Positions 27,499 through 35,470 of a DNA stretch of 64,000 bases are shown here, one piece after another (the first letter of the stretch is position 1; each line of letters starts with the position of its first letter). The stretch lies in the NCBI RefSeq assembly GCF_017875275.1, contig NZ_JAGGML010000001.1, positions 2,749,001-2,813,000 on the forward strand, read 5' to 3'. Source of the DNA: Xanthobacter flavus. GTDB taxonomy: Bacteria; Pseudomonadota; Alphaproteobacteria; Rhizobiales; Xanthobacteraceae. The notes below the pieces were generated by a model, which saw nothing but the letters and a program-made list of their open reading frames with translations, was not told the origin of the DNA and ran no database searches. The position numbers were made by a program, and so were the translations under genes.

Positions 27499-27609
27499 AC
27501 CCGCACGCCGCTTGATTGTTGGCGCCACACGCGCCACATGGGAGACGTCGCGCCGTTCCGGCTGAACCCGCCGTGCCCGGCGGTAACTTCCTCCTGCCGG
27601 CCCGCCTGA

Positions 27610-28215
27610 ATGACCCAATCGCAAGCCCCTTCGCCCGCGTCCGCGTCCGCCCCCCGCAAGATGAACCCCTGGCTGAAGATCGGCCTGGAGATCGGCCCGC
27701 TGGTGCTGTTCTTCGTCGCCAACGGCCGCGGCGGCATCTATGTGGCGACCGGCGTCTTCATGGTGGCGACGCTGGTGGCGCTCTGCGCCATGTGGGTGCT
27801 GGCGCGGCGCATCGCGGTGATGCCGCTGGTCTCGGCGCTGGTGGTGATGGTGTTCGGCGGCCTGACGCTCTGGCTGCAGGACGACCATTTCATCAAGCTC
27901 AAGCCGACCATGGTGAATGCCCTGTTCGGCGTGCTGCTGCTGGGCGGCCTTTATTTCAGGAAGCCGCTCCTGCCGTATGTCTTCGACGGCATGGTGAAGC
28001 TCACCGACGAGGGCTGGCGCAAGCTCACCATCCGCTGGGGCCTCTTCTTCCTGGTGATGGCGGTGCTGAACGAGATCGTCTGGCGCACCGTCTCCACGGA
28101 CACCTGGGTGACCTTCAAGACCTTCGGCTATCTGCCGCTGACCTTCGCCTTCGCCTTCGCCCAAGCGCCGCTCATGAGCCGCTACGAGTTGAAGGACGGC
28201 GCCGGCACCGACTGA
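27610..28215 (+). CDS. yciB: YciB/IspZ inner-membrane septation protein
   Basis: A 201-residue polytopic membrane protein of the YciB/intracellular septation family. About five to six hydrophobic segments are visible (for example LEIGPLVLFFVAN, VATGVFMVATLVALCAMWVLA, VNALFGVLLLGGLYF, WGLFFLVMAVLNEIVW, FKTFGYLPLTFAFAFAQ). The typical phrases IKLKPTMVNALFG and LNEIVWRTVSTDTWVTFKTFG are present. The family influences cell division and envelope synthesis in enterobacteria; the mechanism is unclear. Confidence 0.92.
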   Translation: MTQSQAPSPASASAPRKMNPWLKIGLEIGPLVLFFVANGRGGIYVATGVFMVATLVALCAMWVLARRIAVMPLVSALVVMVFGGLTLWLQDDHFIKLKPTMVNALFGVLLLGGLYFRKPLLPYVFDGMVKLTDEGWRKLTIRWGLFFLVMAVLNEIVWRTVSTDTWVTFKTFGYLPLTFAFAFAQAPLMSRYELKDGAGTD

Positions 28216-28290
28216 AGCCGCGGGATTTTCCTAACGCCCGCCGTTGACGGCGGCGCGCTCTGTCCCCATAAGCCCGAAAGAGGGCGCACA

Positions 28291-28737
28291 ATGCTGACGA
28301 AAAAGGGAAAATACGGTCTCAAGGCGGCGGTCCACCTGGCCCGCCTGCCGCCGGGCGGCTCCACGCAGGTGGCGGACATCGCCGAGGCCAACAACATCCC
28401 GAAGAAATTCCTCGACGTGATCCTCGGCGAGCTGCGCAACGCCGGCTTCCTCTCGTCCAAGAAGGGCAAGCTCGGCGGCTACCGGCTGGCGAAGCCCGCG
28501 GACGACATCATCGTCGGCGAGATGATCCGCGCCCTCGACGGGCCGCTGGCGCCCTTTCCCTGCGCCAGCCGCAACGCCTACGAGCCGTGCGAGGATTGCG
28601 ATATCGCCACCTGTGAGGTGCGCCTGCTGATGGTGCGGGTGCGTGACGCCATGGGCACGGTGCTCGACACCTACACCCTCGCCCAGATGCGCGACCTGTC
28701 CCAGGAACAGCTCGCCTCCTTCGTGGACTACATCTAA
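28291..28737 (+). CDS. Rrf2 family transcriptional regulator
   Basis: A 148-residue winged-helix regulator. The N-terminus is TKKGKYGLKAAVHLARLP with the recognition segment IPKKFLDVILGELRNAGFL and the wing KKGKLGGYRLAKP. Four cysteines (Cys91, 100, 103, 108) sit in a CASRNAYEPCEDC-type loop. They could hold an Fe-S cluster, as in RirA/IscR/NsrR, though the spacing differs from IscR. It could sense iron, redox or NO. No obvious target is adjacent; a repeat-bearing intergenic region follows. Confidence 0.9.
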   Translation: MLTKKGKYGLKAAVHLARLPPGGSTQVADIAEANNIPKKFLDVILGELRNAGFLSSKKGKLGGYRLAKPADDIIVGEMIRALDGPLAPFPCASRNAYEPCEDCDIATCEVRLLMVRVRDAMGTVLDTYTLAQMRDLSQEQLASFVDYI

Positions 28738-28949
28738 AGCCCGCGCGGCCTTTGAGCGAAGTGCAACGACAAAGCCCGCGCGGCGCCTGAGCGGAGGCGA
28801 GCCAACCCTCAATCCCTGACCGTCGTCATCGCGAGCCTTGTGCGGGCGATCCACCGTGGGGCCGCCAGGGTGCCCGATTGCCGGGGCAGGACGCGCGGCG
28901 GAGTGGATCCCCCGGACCAGCCGGGGGATGACGGGCCGAATGGCCCTTT
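28736..28949. repeat. Repeat-bearing intergenic region with terminator
   Basis: AAAGCCCGCGCGGC occurs twice as a direct repeat (28736-28749 and 28771-28784), starting at the Rrf2 stop codon. Further on, ATCCCCCGG (28907-28915) pairs with CCGGGGGAT (28921-28929) around a 5-nt loop, a good bidirectional terminator between convergent genes. The surrounding phrase (TCATCGCGAGC ... GATGACGGG) resembles dispersed intergenic repeats in related genomes. No coding capacity is apparent. Confidence 0.55.
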
Positions 28950-28951
28950 CC

Positions 28952-30121
28952 TCACTGCTGCGCGGCGAGGAAGGTGCGGAAGCGGGCGAGCGCCACGGCG
29001 AAGAACAGCGCGCCGATGCCGAAGGTGGCGGCGAAGCGCGGCCACACCGTCTCCAGCCCCGCCCCGCGGTAGAGGATGGCCTGCGCGAAGGCCACGAACT
29101 GGGTGGAGGGCGAGGCCTGCATTCCCACCTGCAGCCATTGCGGCATGCTCTCCAGCGGCGTGAAGCCGCCCGACAGCATGTTCATGGGCAGCACGACCAG
29201 GAAGAACAGCAGCCCGAACTGCGGCATGGACCCGGCCAGCGTGCCGAGGAAGATACCCAGCGACGCCGTGAAGAAGAGATAGAGCGCGGCGCCCGCCAGG
29301 AACAGCGGGATCGAGCCCGCGATGGCGACGCCCAGCACCCATTTCAGCACCACGATGAGGCTGACCAGAGTGGCGACGAGGATGACTGCCCCGTTCGCCA
29401 CCACCTTCGCCAGCATGATCTCGGAGGGACGCACCGGCAGCACCAGCAGGTGCTCCAGCGTGCCGTGCTCGCGCTCGCGGATCAGCGCGGCACCGGCGAG
29501 CAGCACCGAGAGCATGGTGATGTTGGTGATGAGGCCCATGGTGCCGGTGAACCAGGAGGATTCCAGCCCCTGGTTGAAGGCGGCGCGGATCTGGAGATTG
29601 ACCGGGCTCGCCACCCCTTCGGAATGGCGCAGCACGAAGCGGTTCACCTCGGTCTGGAAGATGGCGGAGATGTCGTTGGCGCCCAGCCCGGCCTGCATCA
29701 GCGCCGTGGCGTCGATGAGCAATTGCACCTCGGGGCTGCGGCCGGCGAGCACGTCCGCCTGGAAGTTGGGCGGGAAATTCAGCACGAAGGTGTAGCGCGC
29801 CGCATCCATCACCGGGTCCACGTCCTGCGGGGCGATGGGCACCGGCCGCTGGAAGGAGGGCGGCAGCAGAGCGTCGAGGATGGCGTTGGAGAGGGCGGAA
29901 TTGTCCTCGTCCACCACCGCCACGGCGGCGCGGTTGAGGTCGTGCTTCATGCCGTTCGCCTGCAGCACGATGGCGGCGGTGAAGGCATAGACCACCAGCA
30001 CCAGCAGCGCGCGGTCGCGCCACAGGCCGAGCAGTTCCTTGCCCACCAGCCAGCGGACGTTGGCCAGCGGCAGGCGGCTGGGTGTCTTCGCCTTGAGGGG
30101 GGAGGGGGCGGGCGCGGCCAT
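28952..30121 (-). CDS. ABC-2 type efflux permease (YhhJ-like)
   Basis: A 389-residue ABC-2 permease: one N-terminal membrane span (ALLVLVVYAFTAAIVLQ), a large extracytoplasmic domain (about residues 45-190), and five C-terminal spans from ITMLSVLLAGAALI onward. The ABC2-membrane signature IREREHGTLEHLLVLPVRPSEIMLAKV is present. Its ATG is two bases from the stop of the RbbA-like gene (TGACATG), so it is coupled. With the membrane-fusion protein and fused ATPase upstream it forms a YhiI-RbbA-YhhJ type export system. The substrate is unknown. Confidence 0.92.
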   Translation of the reverse strand: MAAPAPSPLKAKTPSRLPLANVRWLVGKELLGLWRDRALLVLVVYAFTAAIVLQANGMKHDLNRAAVAVVDEDNSALSNAILDALLPPSFQRPVPIAPQDVDPVMDAARYTFVLNFPPNFQADVLAGRSPEVQLLIDATALMQAGLGANDISAIFQTEVNRFVLRHSEGVASPVNLQIRAAFNQGLESSWFTGTMGLITNITMLSVLLAGAALIREREHGTLEHLLVLPVRPSEIMLAKVVANGAVILVATLVSLIVVLKWVLGVAIAGSIPLFLAGAALYLFFTASLGIFLGTLAGSMPQFGLLFFLVVLPMNMLSGGFTPLESMPQWLQVGMQASPSTQFVAFAQAILYRGAGLETVWPRFAATFGIGALFFAVALARFRTFLAAQQ

Positions 30122-30122
30122 G

Positions 30123-32852
30123 TCAGGCCTCCTGCTTGCGCAGGATGAGGAAGGCGATGGCGAGCAACGCCGGCCAGAAGGCGGCGGTGGCCAGGATGAA
30201 GGGCACAAGCTCGGTGAAGCTCAGCCCCTTGGTGAAGGCGCCCACGCTCACCCGCATGAAATAGGTGGTGGGAAAGAAGGTGCCGAGCACCCATCCCCCG
30301 CCCTCCAGCGAGGCCACCGGCTGGAGCATGCCGGAGAATTGGGTGGAGGGCATCATGGTGCCGATGGCGGTGCCGAACAGGGCCGCCACCTGGGTGTTGG
30401 TGAGGGTGGAGGAGACGAGGCCGATGGCGGTGGTTGCCAGCACATAGGCGAAGGCCCCCAGCGCCAGCCCGAGGAACGAGCCCTTCAGCGGCACCCCGAA
30501 CAGGAACAGCGCCATCAGCACCATGATGACGAAGTTGAACAGCGCCACCCCCACATAGGGCGCCTGCTTGCCGAGCAGGAATTCCAGCTTCGTCACCGGC
30601 GTGACGTAAAGGTTGGTGATGGAGCCCAGCTCCTTCTCCGTCACCACCCCCAGCGCGGTGAGGATGGCCGGGATGAAGATGAGCATCAGCGCGATGTTGG
30701 CCGGCACCATGGCGTCGAGGCTGCGGAAGGACTGGTTGTAGCGGTAGCGCATCTCCAGCCCGGCGAAGGTGGAATAGGCGCGCCCGGCCGCCTGCGCCGC
30801 ATCGGCGAGGAAGAGGGTGTGAACCGCCTCCACATAGCCCTTGATGGTCTCGGCCCGGAACGGCATGGCGCCGTCGATGGTCACCAGCACCTCCGTCTGC
30901 CGCCCGGAGCGCAGATCCGCGCCGAAGCTCGGCGGCAGCTCGATGGCGAAGGCGATGGCGTTGGATTTCAGCCGCTGGTCGAGATCGTCCGGCGAGGTCA
31001 GCGCCGGCTGGATGCGGAAATAGGTGGAGTGGGCGAAGCCGTCGATATAGGCGCGGCTTTCCGGCGTCTGGTCGCGGTCGAGCACGGCGAAGCGCAGGCG
31101 ATCCACGTCCAGCGTGATGCCGTAGCCGAAGATGATCATCAGGAACGCGGTGCCCAGCAGCGCGAAGGCGAGGCGCACCGGATCGCGCTTCAATTCCAGC
31201 GTCTCGCGCCAGGCATAGGCGGCGAGGCGGCGCGGGGAGAAGGCGGAGGGCCGCCCCGCGGGCCGCGGCTGGGGAGGGGGCAGGCGGGCCTGCGTGCCGG
31301 CGGCGCGTCCGCCCATCTCCATATAGGCGACGAAGGCCTCTTCGAGGCTCGCCGCGTGCTGCGCCTCCTTCAGCGCCTGCGGCGTGCCGGTGGCGATGAC
31401 GCGGCCGGCGTGCATGAAGGAGATGCGGTCGCAACGCTCCGCTTCCCCCATGAAATGGGTGGAGACGAAGATGGTCACGCCCTCCTCCCGCGAAAGCCGC
31501 TGGAGGTGGTCCCAGAAGCCGTCCCGGGCCACCGGATCGACGCCGGAGGTGGGTTCGTCGAGGATCAGCACCTCCGGCTCGTGCAGCACCGCGACCGCCA
31601 GCGACAGGCGCTGGCGCACGCCCAGCGGCAGGCCGTCCGACAGGTCGTCCAGATGGTCGGTGAGGTCGAAGGTGGCGACGAGATCGGCGATGCGCTTTGC
31701 CGCCGCGTCCTCCGGCAAAGCGAACAGGCGGGCGTGCAGCTCCAGATTCTGCCGCACGGTGAGTTCGCCATAGAGCGAGAAGGCCTGCGACATGTAGCCG
31801 ACGCGCCGGCGGGTCTCGATGTCCTTCGGGTCCACCGGCACGCCGAAGAGCAGCGCTTCGCCGGAGGACGCCGGCAGCAGGCCGGTGAGCATCTTCATGG
31901 TGGTGGACTTGCCGCAGCCGTTGGAGCCGAGGAAGCCGAAGATCTCGCCGCGGCGGATGGTGAAGCTCACATCGTCCACCGCCACGAAGTCACCGAAGCG
32001 GCGCGTGAGGCCGCGGGATTCGATGGCGATGGGTGCGTCCGGCGGAATGGCGGCGACGGGCAGCGAGGCTTCTCCGTCGCCGCGCTGCCCGTCCGGCAGC
32101 AAGGCGATGAAGGCGCGCTCCAGCGTCGGCTGACCGGTGCGGGCGAGGTGCTCGGCCGGGCTGGCGTCGGCGAGGATGCGGCCGCGATCCATCAGCACCA
32201 CGCGGCCGAAGCGGGCGGCTTCCTCCATGTCGGCGGTGGCGACGAGGAGGGTGAGGTGTGGCCGGTCGGCGCGGATGGTGTCCACGAAGTCCCAGAACTG
32301 CCGGCGGGAGAGGGGATCGACGCCGGTGGTGGGCTCGTCCAGCAGCAGGAGGTCGGGGTCGTGGACCAATGCGCAGCACAGGCCGAGCTTCTGCTTCATG
32401 CCGCCCGAGAGCTTGCGCATGAGCCGGTCGGCGAACGGGTCGAGCCCGGTGGCAGCAAGCAGCGGGGCGACGCGGGCGCCCTTGGTCGCCGCGTCCTCGC
32501 CGAACAGGCGGGCGAAGAAGGCGATGTTCTCGGCCACCGAGAGATTGGGATAAAGATTGCGCCCCAGCCCCTGCGGCATGAAGGCGATGCGCGGCTGCGC
32601 CTCCTCCCGCGCGCGGCGGGACGCGAAGTCCGCCCCCAGCACCTCGACGCGGCCCGTCTGGATGCGCTTCGCACCGGCAATCAGGCCGAGGAGGGTGGAC
32701 TTGCCCACCCCGTCCGGCCCGACGAGGGCGACGGCGGAGCCTTCCTGAATGGTGAGGTCCACGCCATCCACCGCCTGCGTCTTCCCATAGGCGTGGCGGA
32801 TGCCGGCGAGCCGGACGGCGTCCGGGCGTGCCGCCGGAGCGGCCTCGCTCAC
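30123..32852 (-). CDS. RbbA-like fused ABC transporter (ATPase-ATPase-permease)
   Basis: A 909-residue fusion. NBD1 has Walker A GPDGVGKST (about residues 45-53), signature LSGGMKQKL and DEPTTGVD. NBD2 has GSNGCGKST, a signature variant LPLGVRQRL (as in YbhF/RbbA second domains) and DEPTSGVD. From about residue 540 follows an ABC-2 permease: one span, a long extracytoplasmic domain, then five spans. E. coli RbbA was described as ribosome-associated, but this layout in an hlyD-linked operon points to efflux. I chose the GTG at 32852, which overlaps the HlyD stop (GTGA) and has GGGAG upstream. Confidence 0.93.
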   Translation of the reverse strand: MSEAAPAARPDAVRLAGIRHAYGKTQAVDGVDLTIQEGSAVALVGPDGVGKSTLLGLIAGAKRIQTGRVEVLGADFASRRAREEAQPRIAFMPQGLGRNLYPNLSVAENIAFFARLFGEDAATKGARVAPLLAATGLDPFADRLMRKLSGGMKQKLGLCCALVHDPDLLLLDEPTTGVDPLSRRQFWDFVDTIRADRPHLTLLVATADMEEAARFGRVVLMDRGRILADASPAEHLARTGQPTLERAFIALLPDGQRGDGEASLPVAAIPPDAPIAIESRGLTRRFGDFVAVDDVSFTIRRGEIFGFLGSNGCGKSTTMKMLTGLLPASSGEALLFGVPVDPKDIETRRRVGYMSQAFSLYGELTVRQNLELHARLFALPEDAAAKRIADLVATFDLTDHLDDLSDGLPLGVRQRLSLAVAVLHEPEVLILDEPTSGVDPVARDGFWDHLQRLSREEGVTIFVSTHFMGEAERCDRISFMHAGRVIATGTPQALKEAQHAASLEEAFVAYMEMGGRAAGTQARLPPPQPRPAGRPSAFSPRRLAAYAWRETLELKRDPVRLAFALLGTAFLMIIFGYGITLDVDRLRFAVLDRDQTPESRAYIDGFAHSTYFRIQPALTSPDDLDQRLKSNAIAFAIELPPSFGADLRSGRQTEVLVTIDGAMPFRAETIKGYVEAVHTLFLADAAQAAGRAYSTFAGLEMRYRYNQSFRSLDAMVPANIALMLIFIPAILTALGVVTEKELGSITNLYVTPVTKLEFLLGKQAPYVGVALFNFVIMVLMALFLFGVPLKGSFLGLALGAFAYVLATTAIGLVSSTLTNTQVAALFGTAIGTMMPSTQFSGMLQPVASLEGGGWVLGTFFPTTYFMRVSVGAFTKGLSFTELVPFILATAAFWPALLAIAFLILRKQEA

Positions 32853-33886
32853 TTCTTTGCTCCCGTATCCTTCGCTCCGCTGTCCTTGGCGGGCTCGCCG
32901 AATTCCTGCACGAGGTCGGACTCGAGCCACGCGGGCCATTGGGCGGCGGGATCGAGCCGCACGTAGCCGACGCCGGTGACGCCGGTCTTCACGTGCTCCA
33001 GATACTTCTCCACCAGCGGCCGGGCGACGCGGAGCTTGACGCGGAACATCATGCGGTCGCGCTCGCGCTGGGTCTCCACCTGCTTGGGGGTGAACTGGGC
33101 GCGGGCCGAGACGAAGGAGACGGCGGCCGGCACCGCGCGGTCGGGCAGGGGCTCCAGCAGCAGGCGTGCCGGCGTGCCGAGGCCGATGCGCCCGGCGTCG
33201 GCGGCGGGCAGGAAGATGGTCATGTAGACGTCGGAGAGATCGATGAAGGTCAGCACCTTGCCGCCCGCGCCCAGCACCTCCCCCGGCTCTGCGAGGCGGT
33301 AGATCACCCGTCCGGACTTGGGGGCGATGAGGGTGCCGTCGGCCACGAGGCGCTTCAGGCGGTCAACCTCGGCTTCCGCCGCACGGATGGCGCTCTCGCT
33401 CGCCGCGAGGCTGGACTGGGCAGCGGCGAGCGCGGCGGCGGCGGTGAGCTTGGTGGTGCGATACTGGTCCACCTTCTGCTCGGTGGCGAAGCCCTTGGAA
33501 ACCAGCGTCTCCTGCCGCTCCAGTTCCTTGGTGGCGAGGTCCAGCTCGCCCTTGCGCTGCTCCACCACATGAAAGGCGGTGTCGCGGGACTGGCGCGCCT
33601 GCGCCGCCTGCGCATCCGCCGTGCGCAGGGCCGCCTCGAGGTCCGAGACGTCTATGTGGGCGACCACCTGCCCCTGCCTGATGAAGTCGCCTTCCTCGGC
33701 GAGCACGTCCAGCAGGCGGCCGGCGGCCTTGGTGGCCACGTCCACCTCGGTGGCCTCGATGCGCCCGTTGCCCTCGGCGAAGCCGGGCGGCAGGGCGCGG
33801 CTGCGATGCGCGAGATACCACGCCCCGGCACCGCCTGCGGCCGCGAGGGCGACGATGACGGCAAGGATGGCGAGGGAGCGCTTCAT
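32849..33886 (-). CDS. HlyD family membrane-fusion protein
   Basis: A 345-residue periplasmic adaptor anchored by one N-terminal span (SLAILAVIVALAAAGGAGAWYLA). It has a lipoyl/barrel half beginning GRIEATEVDVATKAAGRLLDVLAEEGDFI, a long coiled-coil hairpin (about residues 85-190, rich in Ala, Gln, Glu and Lys) and the returning lipoyl strand LIAPKSGRVIYRLAEPGEVL. A disordered tail ends DSGAKDTGAKK. First gene of the three-gene efflux operon. The ATG at 33886 has AAGGTG upstream. An FNR/FixK-like box lies about 115 bases upstream. Confidence 0.93.
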   Translation of the reverse strand: MKRSLAILAVIVALAAAGGAGAWYLAHRSRALPPGFAEGNGRIEATEVDVATKAAGRLLDVLAEEGDFIRQGQVVAHIDVSDLEAALRTADAQAAQARQSRDTAFHVVEQRKGELDLATKELERQETLVSKGFATEQKVDQYRTTKLTAAAALAAAQSSLAASESAIRAAEAEVDRLKRLVADGTLIAPKSGRVIYRLAEPGEVLGAGGKVLTFIDLSDVYMTIFLPAADAGRIGLGTPARLLLEPLPDRAVPAAVSFVSARAQFTPKQVETQRERDRMMFRVKLRVARPLVEKYLEHVKTGVTGVGYVRLDPAAQWPAWLESDLVQEFGEPAKDSGAKDTGAKK

Positions 33887-34000
33887 GGGGACACCTTCAG
33901 GGGCTGGGCACGCCCCCGCGATGCCGCACGAGAGTGGCACTCCCGCGGGGCGTCGGGAACCGTCTCTGTCAACACTTTACCGCAGCGCACACGTCTGGCG

Positions 34001-34014
34001 TTGATTGAGGTCAA
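34001..34014. promoter_or_regulatory. FNR/FixK-type box upstream of the efflux operon
   Basis: TTGATTGAGGTCAA matches the FNR/FixK consensus TTGAT-N4-ATCAA at 9 of 10 fixed positions. It lies between the stop of the DUF72 gene and the HlyD start, about 115 bases upstream of the latter, a distance compatible with activation. The site suggests induction of the efflux pump at low oxygen. Confidence 0.5.
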
Positions 34015-34021
34015 CGGCTGT

Positions 34022-34831
34022 TTACTCGCCGTCCACCTCCCGCTGCAAGGCGATGGCGCCGGCCGGGTTGCGCACTTTCGCACCGCCGATGAGGTAGAGG
34101 AAGACATCGCGCGTGTCGGCCTTCTTTCCCTTCGCGGCCTTTGCAGGTGTCCCCGCCTGCGGCAGGCCCTCGGGTACCTTGCCGGCCTCCCAGTCCTTCG
34201 CCGCCTTGGCCCAGCGCGCGAGGTCGGAGGCGCCATAGCCGGTCTCGATCTCCTCGGCGGTCTGCTGGAGACGGGCGTAGGTGAAGTCCGCCGTCAGGTC
34301 GGCGATGGCGGGATAGGTCTCGTGGTCCGCGTAGACGATGGCGAAGTTGTGCTTGCGGGCCAGCGCCACGAACTCGGGCACCACGAACGAAGGGTGCCGC
34401 ACCTCCAGAGCATGGCGCAGGGCGACGCCTTCATGCGCCTTCGGCAGCAGCGCCATGAAGGCGGCCATGTCGTCCGGATCGAAGGCTTTCGTCGCCGCGA
34501 ACTGCCAGTTGATGGGGCCAAGCCGGTCGCCCATCTCCACGATGCCGCTCGAAATGAACTTGCCGACGCTTTCCTCCGCCTCCGCCAGCACGCGGCGCTG
34601 GGTGACGTAGCGCGTGGCTTTCAACGCGAAGACGAAGCCGTCGGGCACCTGCCGCGCCCAGTCGGCGCAGGATTTGGCGGAGGGCGTGCGGTAGAAGGTG
34701 CCGTTGATCTCGATGGTCTTCAGCACGGAGGCCGCGTGCCGCAGCTCCTTCGCGTGGGGCAGGCCTTCGGGATAGAAGACGCCGCGCCACGGCTCGAACG
34801 TCCAGCCGCCGATGCCGACGCATATGGCCAT
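34022..34831 (-). CDS. DUF72 family TIM-barrel protein
   Basis: A 269-residue DUF72 protein. It starts MAICVGIGGWTFEPWRGVFYP and has the hallmark IEINGTFYRTPS, FALKATRYVTQ, LGPINWQFAATKAFD and ALEVRHPSFV segments of this TIM-barrel family. Its activity is unknown; it has been linked to nucleases by fold. An insert (about residues 220-240) rich in Ala, Lys and Gly (AKAAKGKKAD) is not typical. The ATG at 34831 has GAGGAG six bases upstream. Confidence 0.88.
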   Translation of the reverse strand: MAICVGIGGWTFEPWRGVFYPEGLPHAKELRHAASVLKTIEINGTFYRTPSAKSCADWARQVPDGFVFALKATRYVTQRRVLAEAEESVGKFISSGIVEMGDRLGPINWQFAATKAFDPDDMAAFMALLPKAHEGVALRHALEVRHPSFVVPEFVALARKHNFAIVYADHETYPAIADLTADFTYARLQQTAEEIETGYGASDLARWAKAAKDWEAGKVPEGLPQAGTPAKAAKGKKADTRDVFLYLIGGAKVRNPAGAIALQREVDGE

Positions 34832-34856
34832 CTGATGCTCCTCTCGCATCCGGCCG

Positions 34857-35318
34857 TCACGGCAGCGGCAGGATGTTGGAATATTTCACCTGTTCCAGCG
34901 CGAAGGAGCTTTCGATGGAGGCGATGCCGTCGAGCCGCGTGAGCTTCTCCTTCAGGAAGCGCTCATAGGCGTCGAGATCGGCCGCCACCACCCGTAAAAG
35001 GTAATCGCGCGGGCCAGTCATCAGATAGCATTCCAGCACCTCCGGCCAGCCCCGGATGGCGGCGGAGAAGCTATCCAGCGCCTCCTCCTGCTGGCGCTCC
35101 AGCTTGATGGAGACGAACACGCTCACCGGCAGCCCCGCCTTGCGCTGGTCGAGCACCGCCGCATAGCGGGCGATGAGCCCTTCCTCCTCCAGCGCCTTCA
35201 CCCGCCTCAGGCAGGGCGAGGGAGAGAGGCCGACCTCGCCGGACAGCTCCGCAATGCTCTTGCGGCCATCGGCCTGCAGGGCGGCGAGGATTTTCCGGTC
35301 GATGGCATCGAGGCGCAT
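34857..35318 (-). CDS. Lrp/AsnC family transcriptional regulator
   Basis: A 153-residue Lrp-type regulator. The N-terminal HTH (AIDRKILAALQADGRKSIAE, then VGLSPSPCLRRVKALEEEGLI) is followed by the RAM ligand/oligomer domain (SVFVSIKLERQ..., YLMTGPRDYLLRVVAADLDAYERFL). Such proteins respond to amino acids. It is divergent from the 2-oxoacid dehydrogenase E1 gene (152-base gap) and is therefore its probable regulator. Confidence 0.93.
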   Translation of the reverse strand: MRLDAIDRKILAALQADGRKSIAELSGEVGLSPSPCLRRVKALEEEGLIARYAAVLDQRKAGLPVSVFVSIKLERQQEEALDSFSAAIRGWPEVLECYLMTGPRDYLLRVVAADLDAYERFLKEKLTRLDGIASIESSFALEQVKYSNILPLP

Positions 35319-35470
35319 GAATCCGCTCCATCGGGTGCGTCTAGTAGCATTTTATGGCGCGAGCTGCGGTAACGTAAGGGCGATTTGACCGGAAACGCCG
35401 CTTGGCCCGCGCTAAACTCGTGACCGGGCCGATGCTGCGGCCCCGGAAGAATTCCGCCCGAGGAAACGCC

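Noticed and set aside
31500-31720. Altered signature (LPLGVRQRL) in the second ATPase domain of the RbbA-like protein as a sign of inactivation.
   Set aside because: This variant is usual for the second domain of YbhF/RbbA-type proteins, so it is not a defect.
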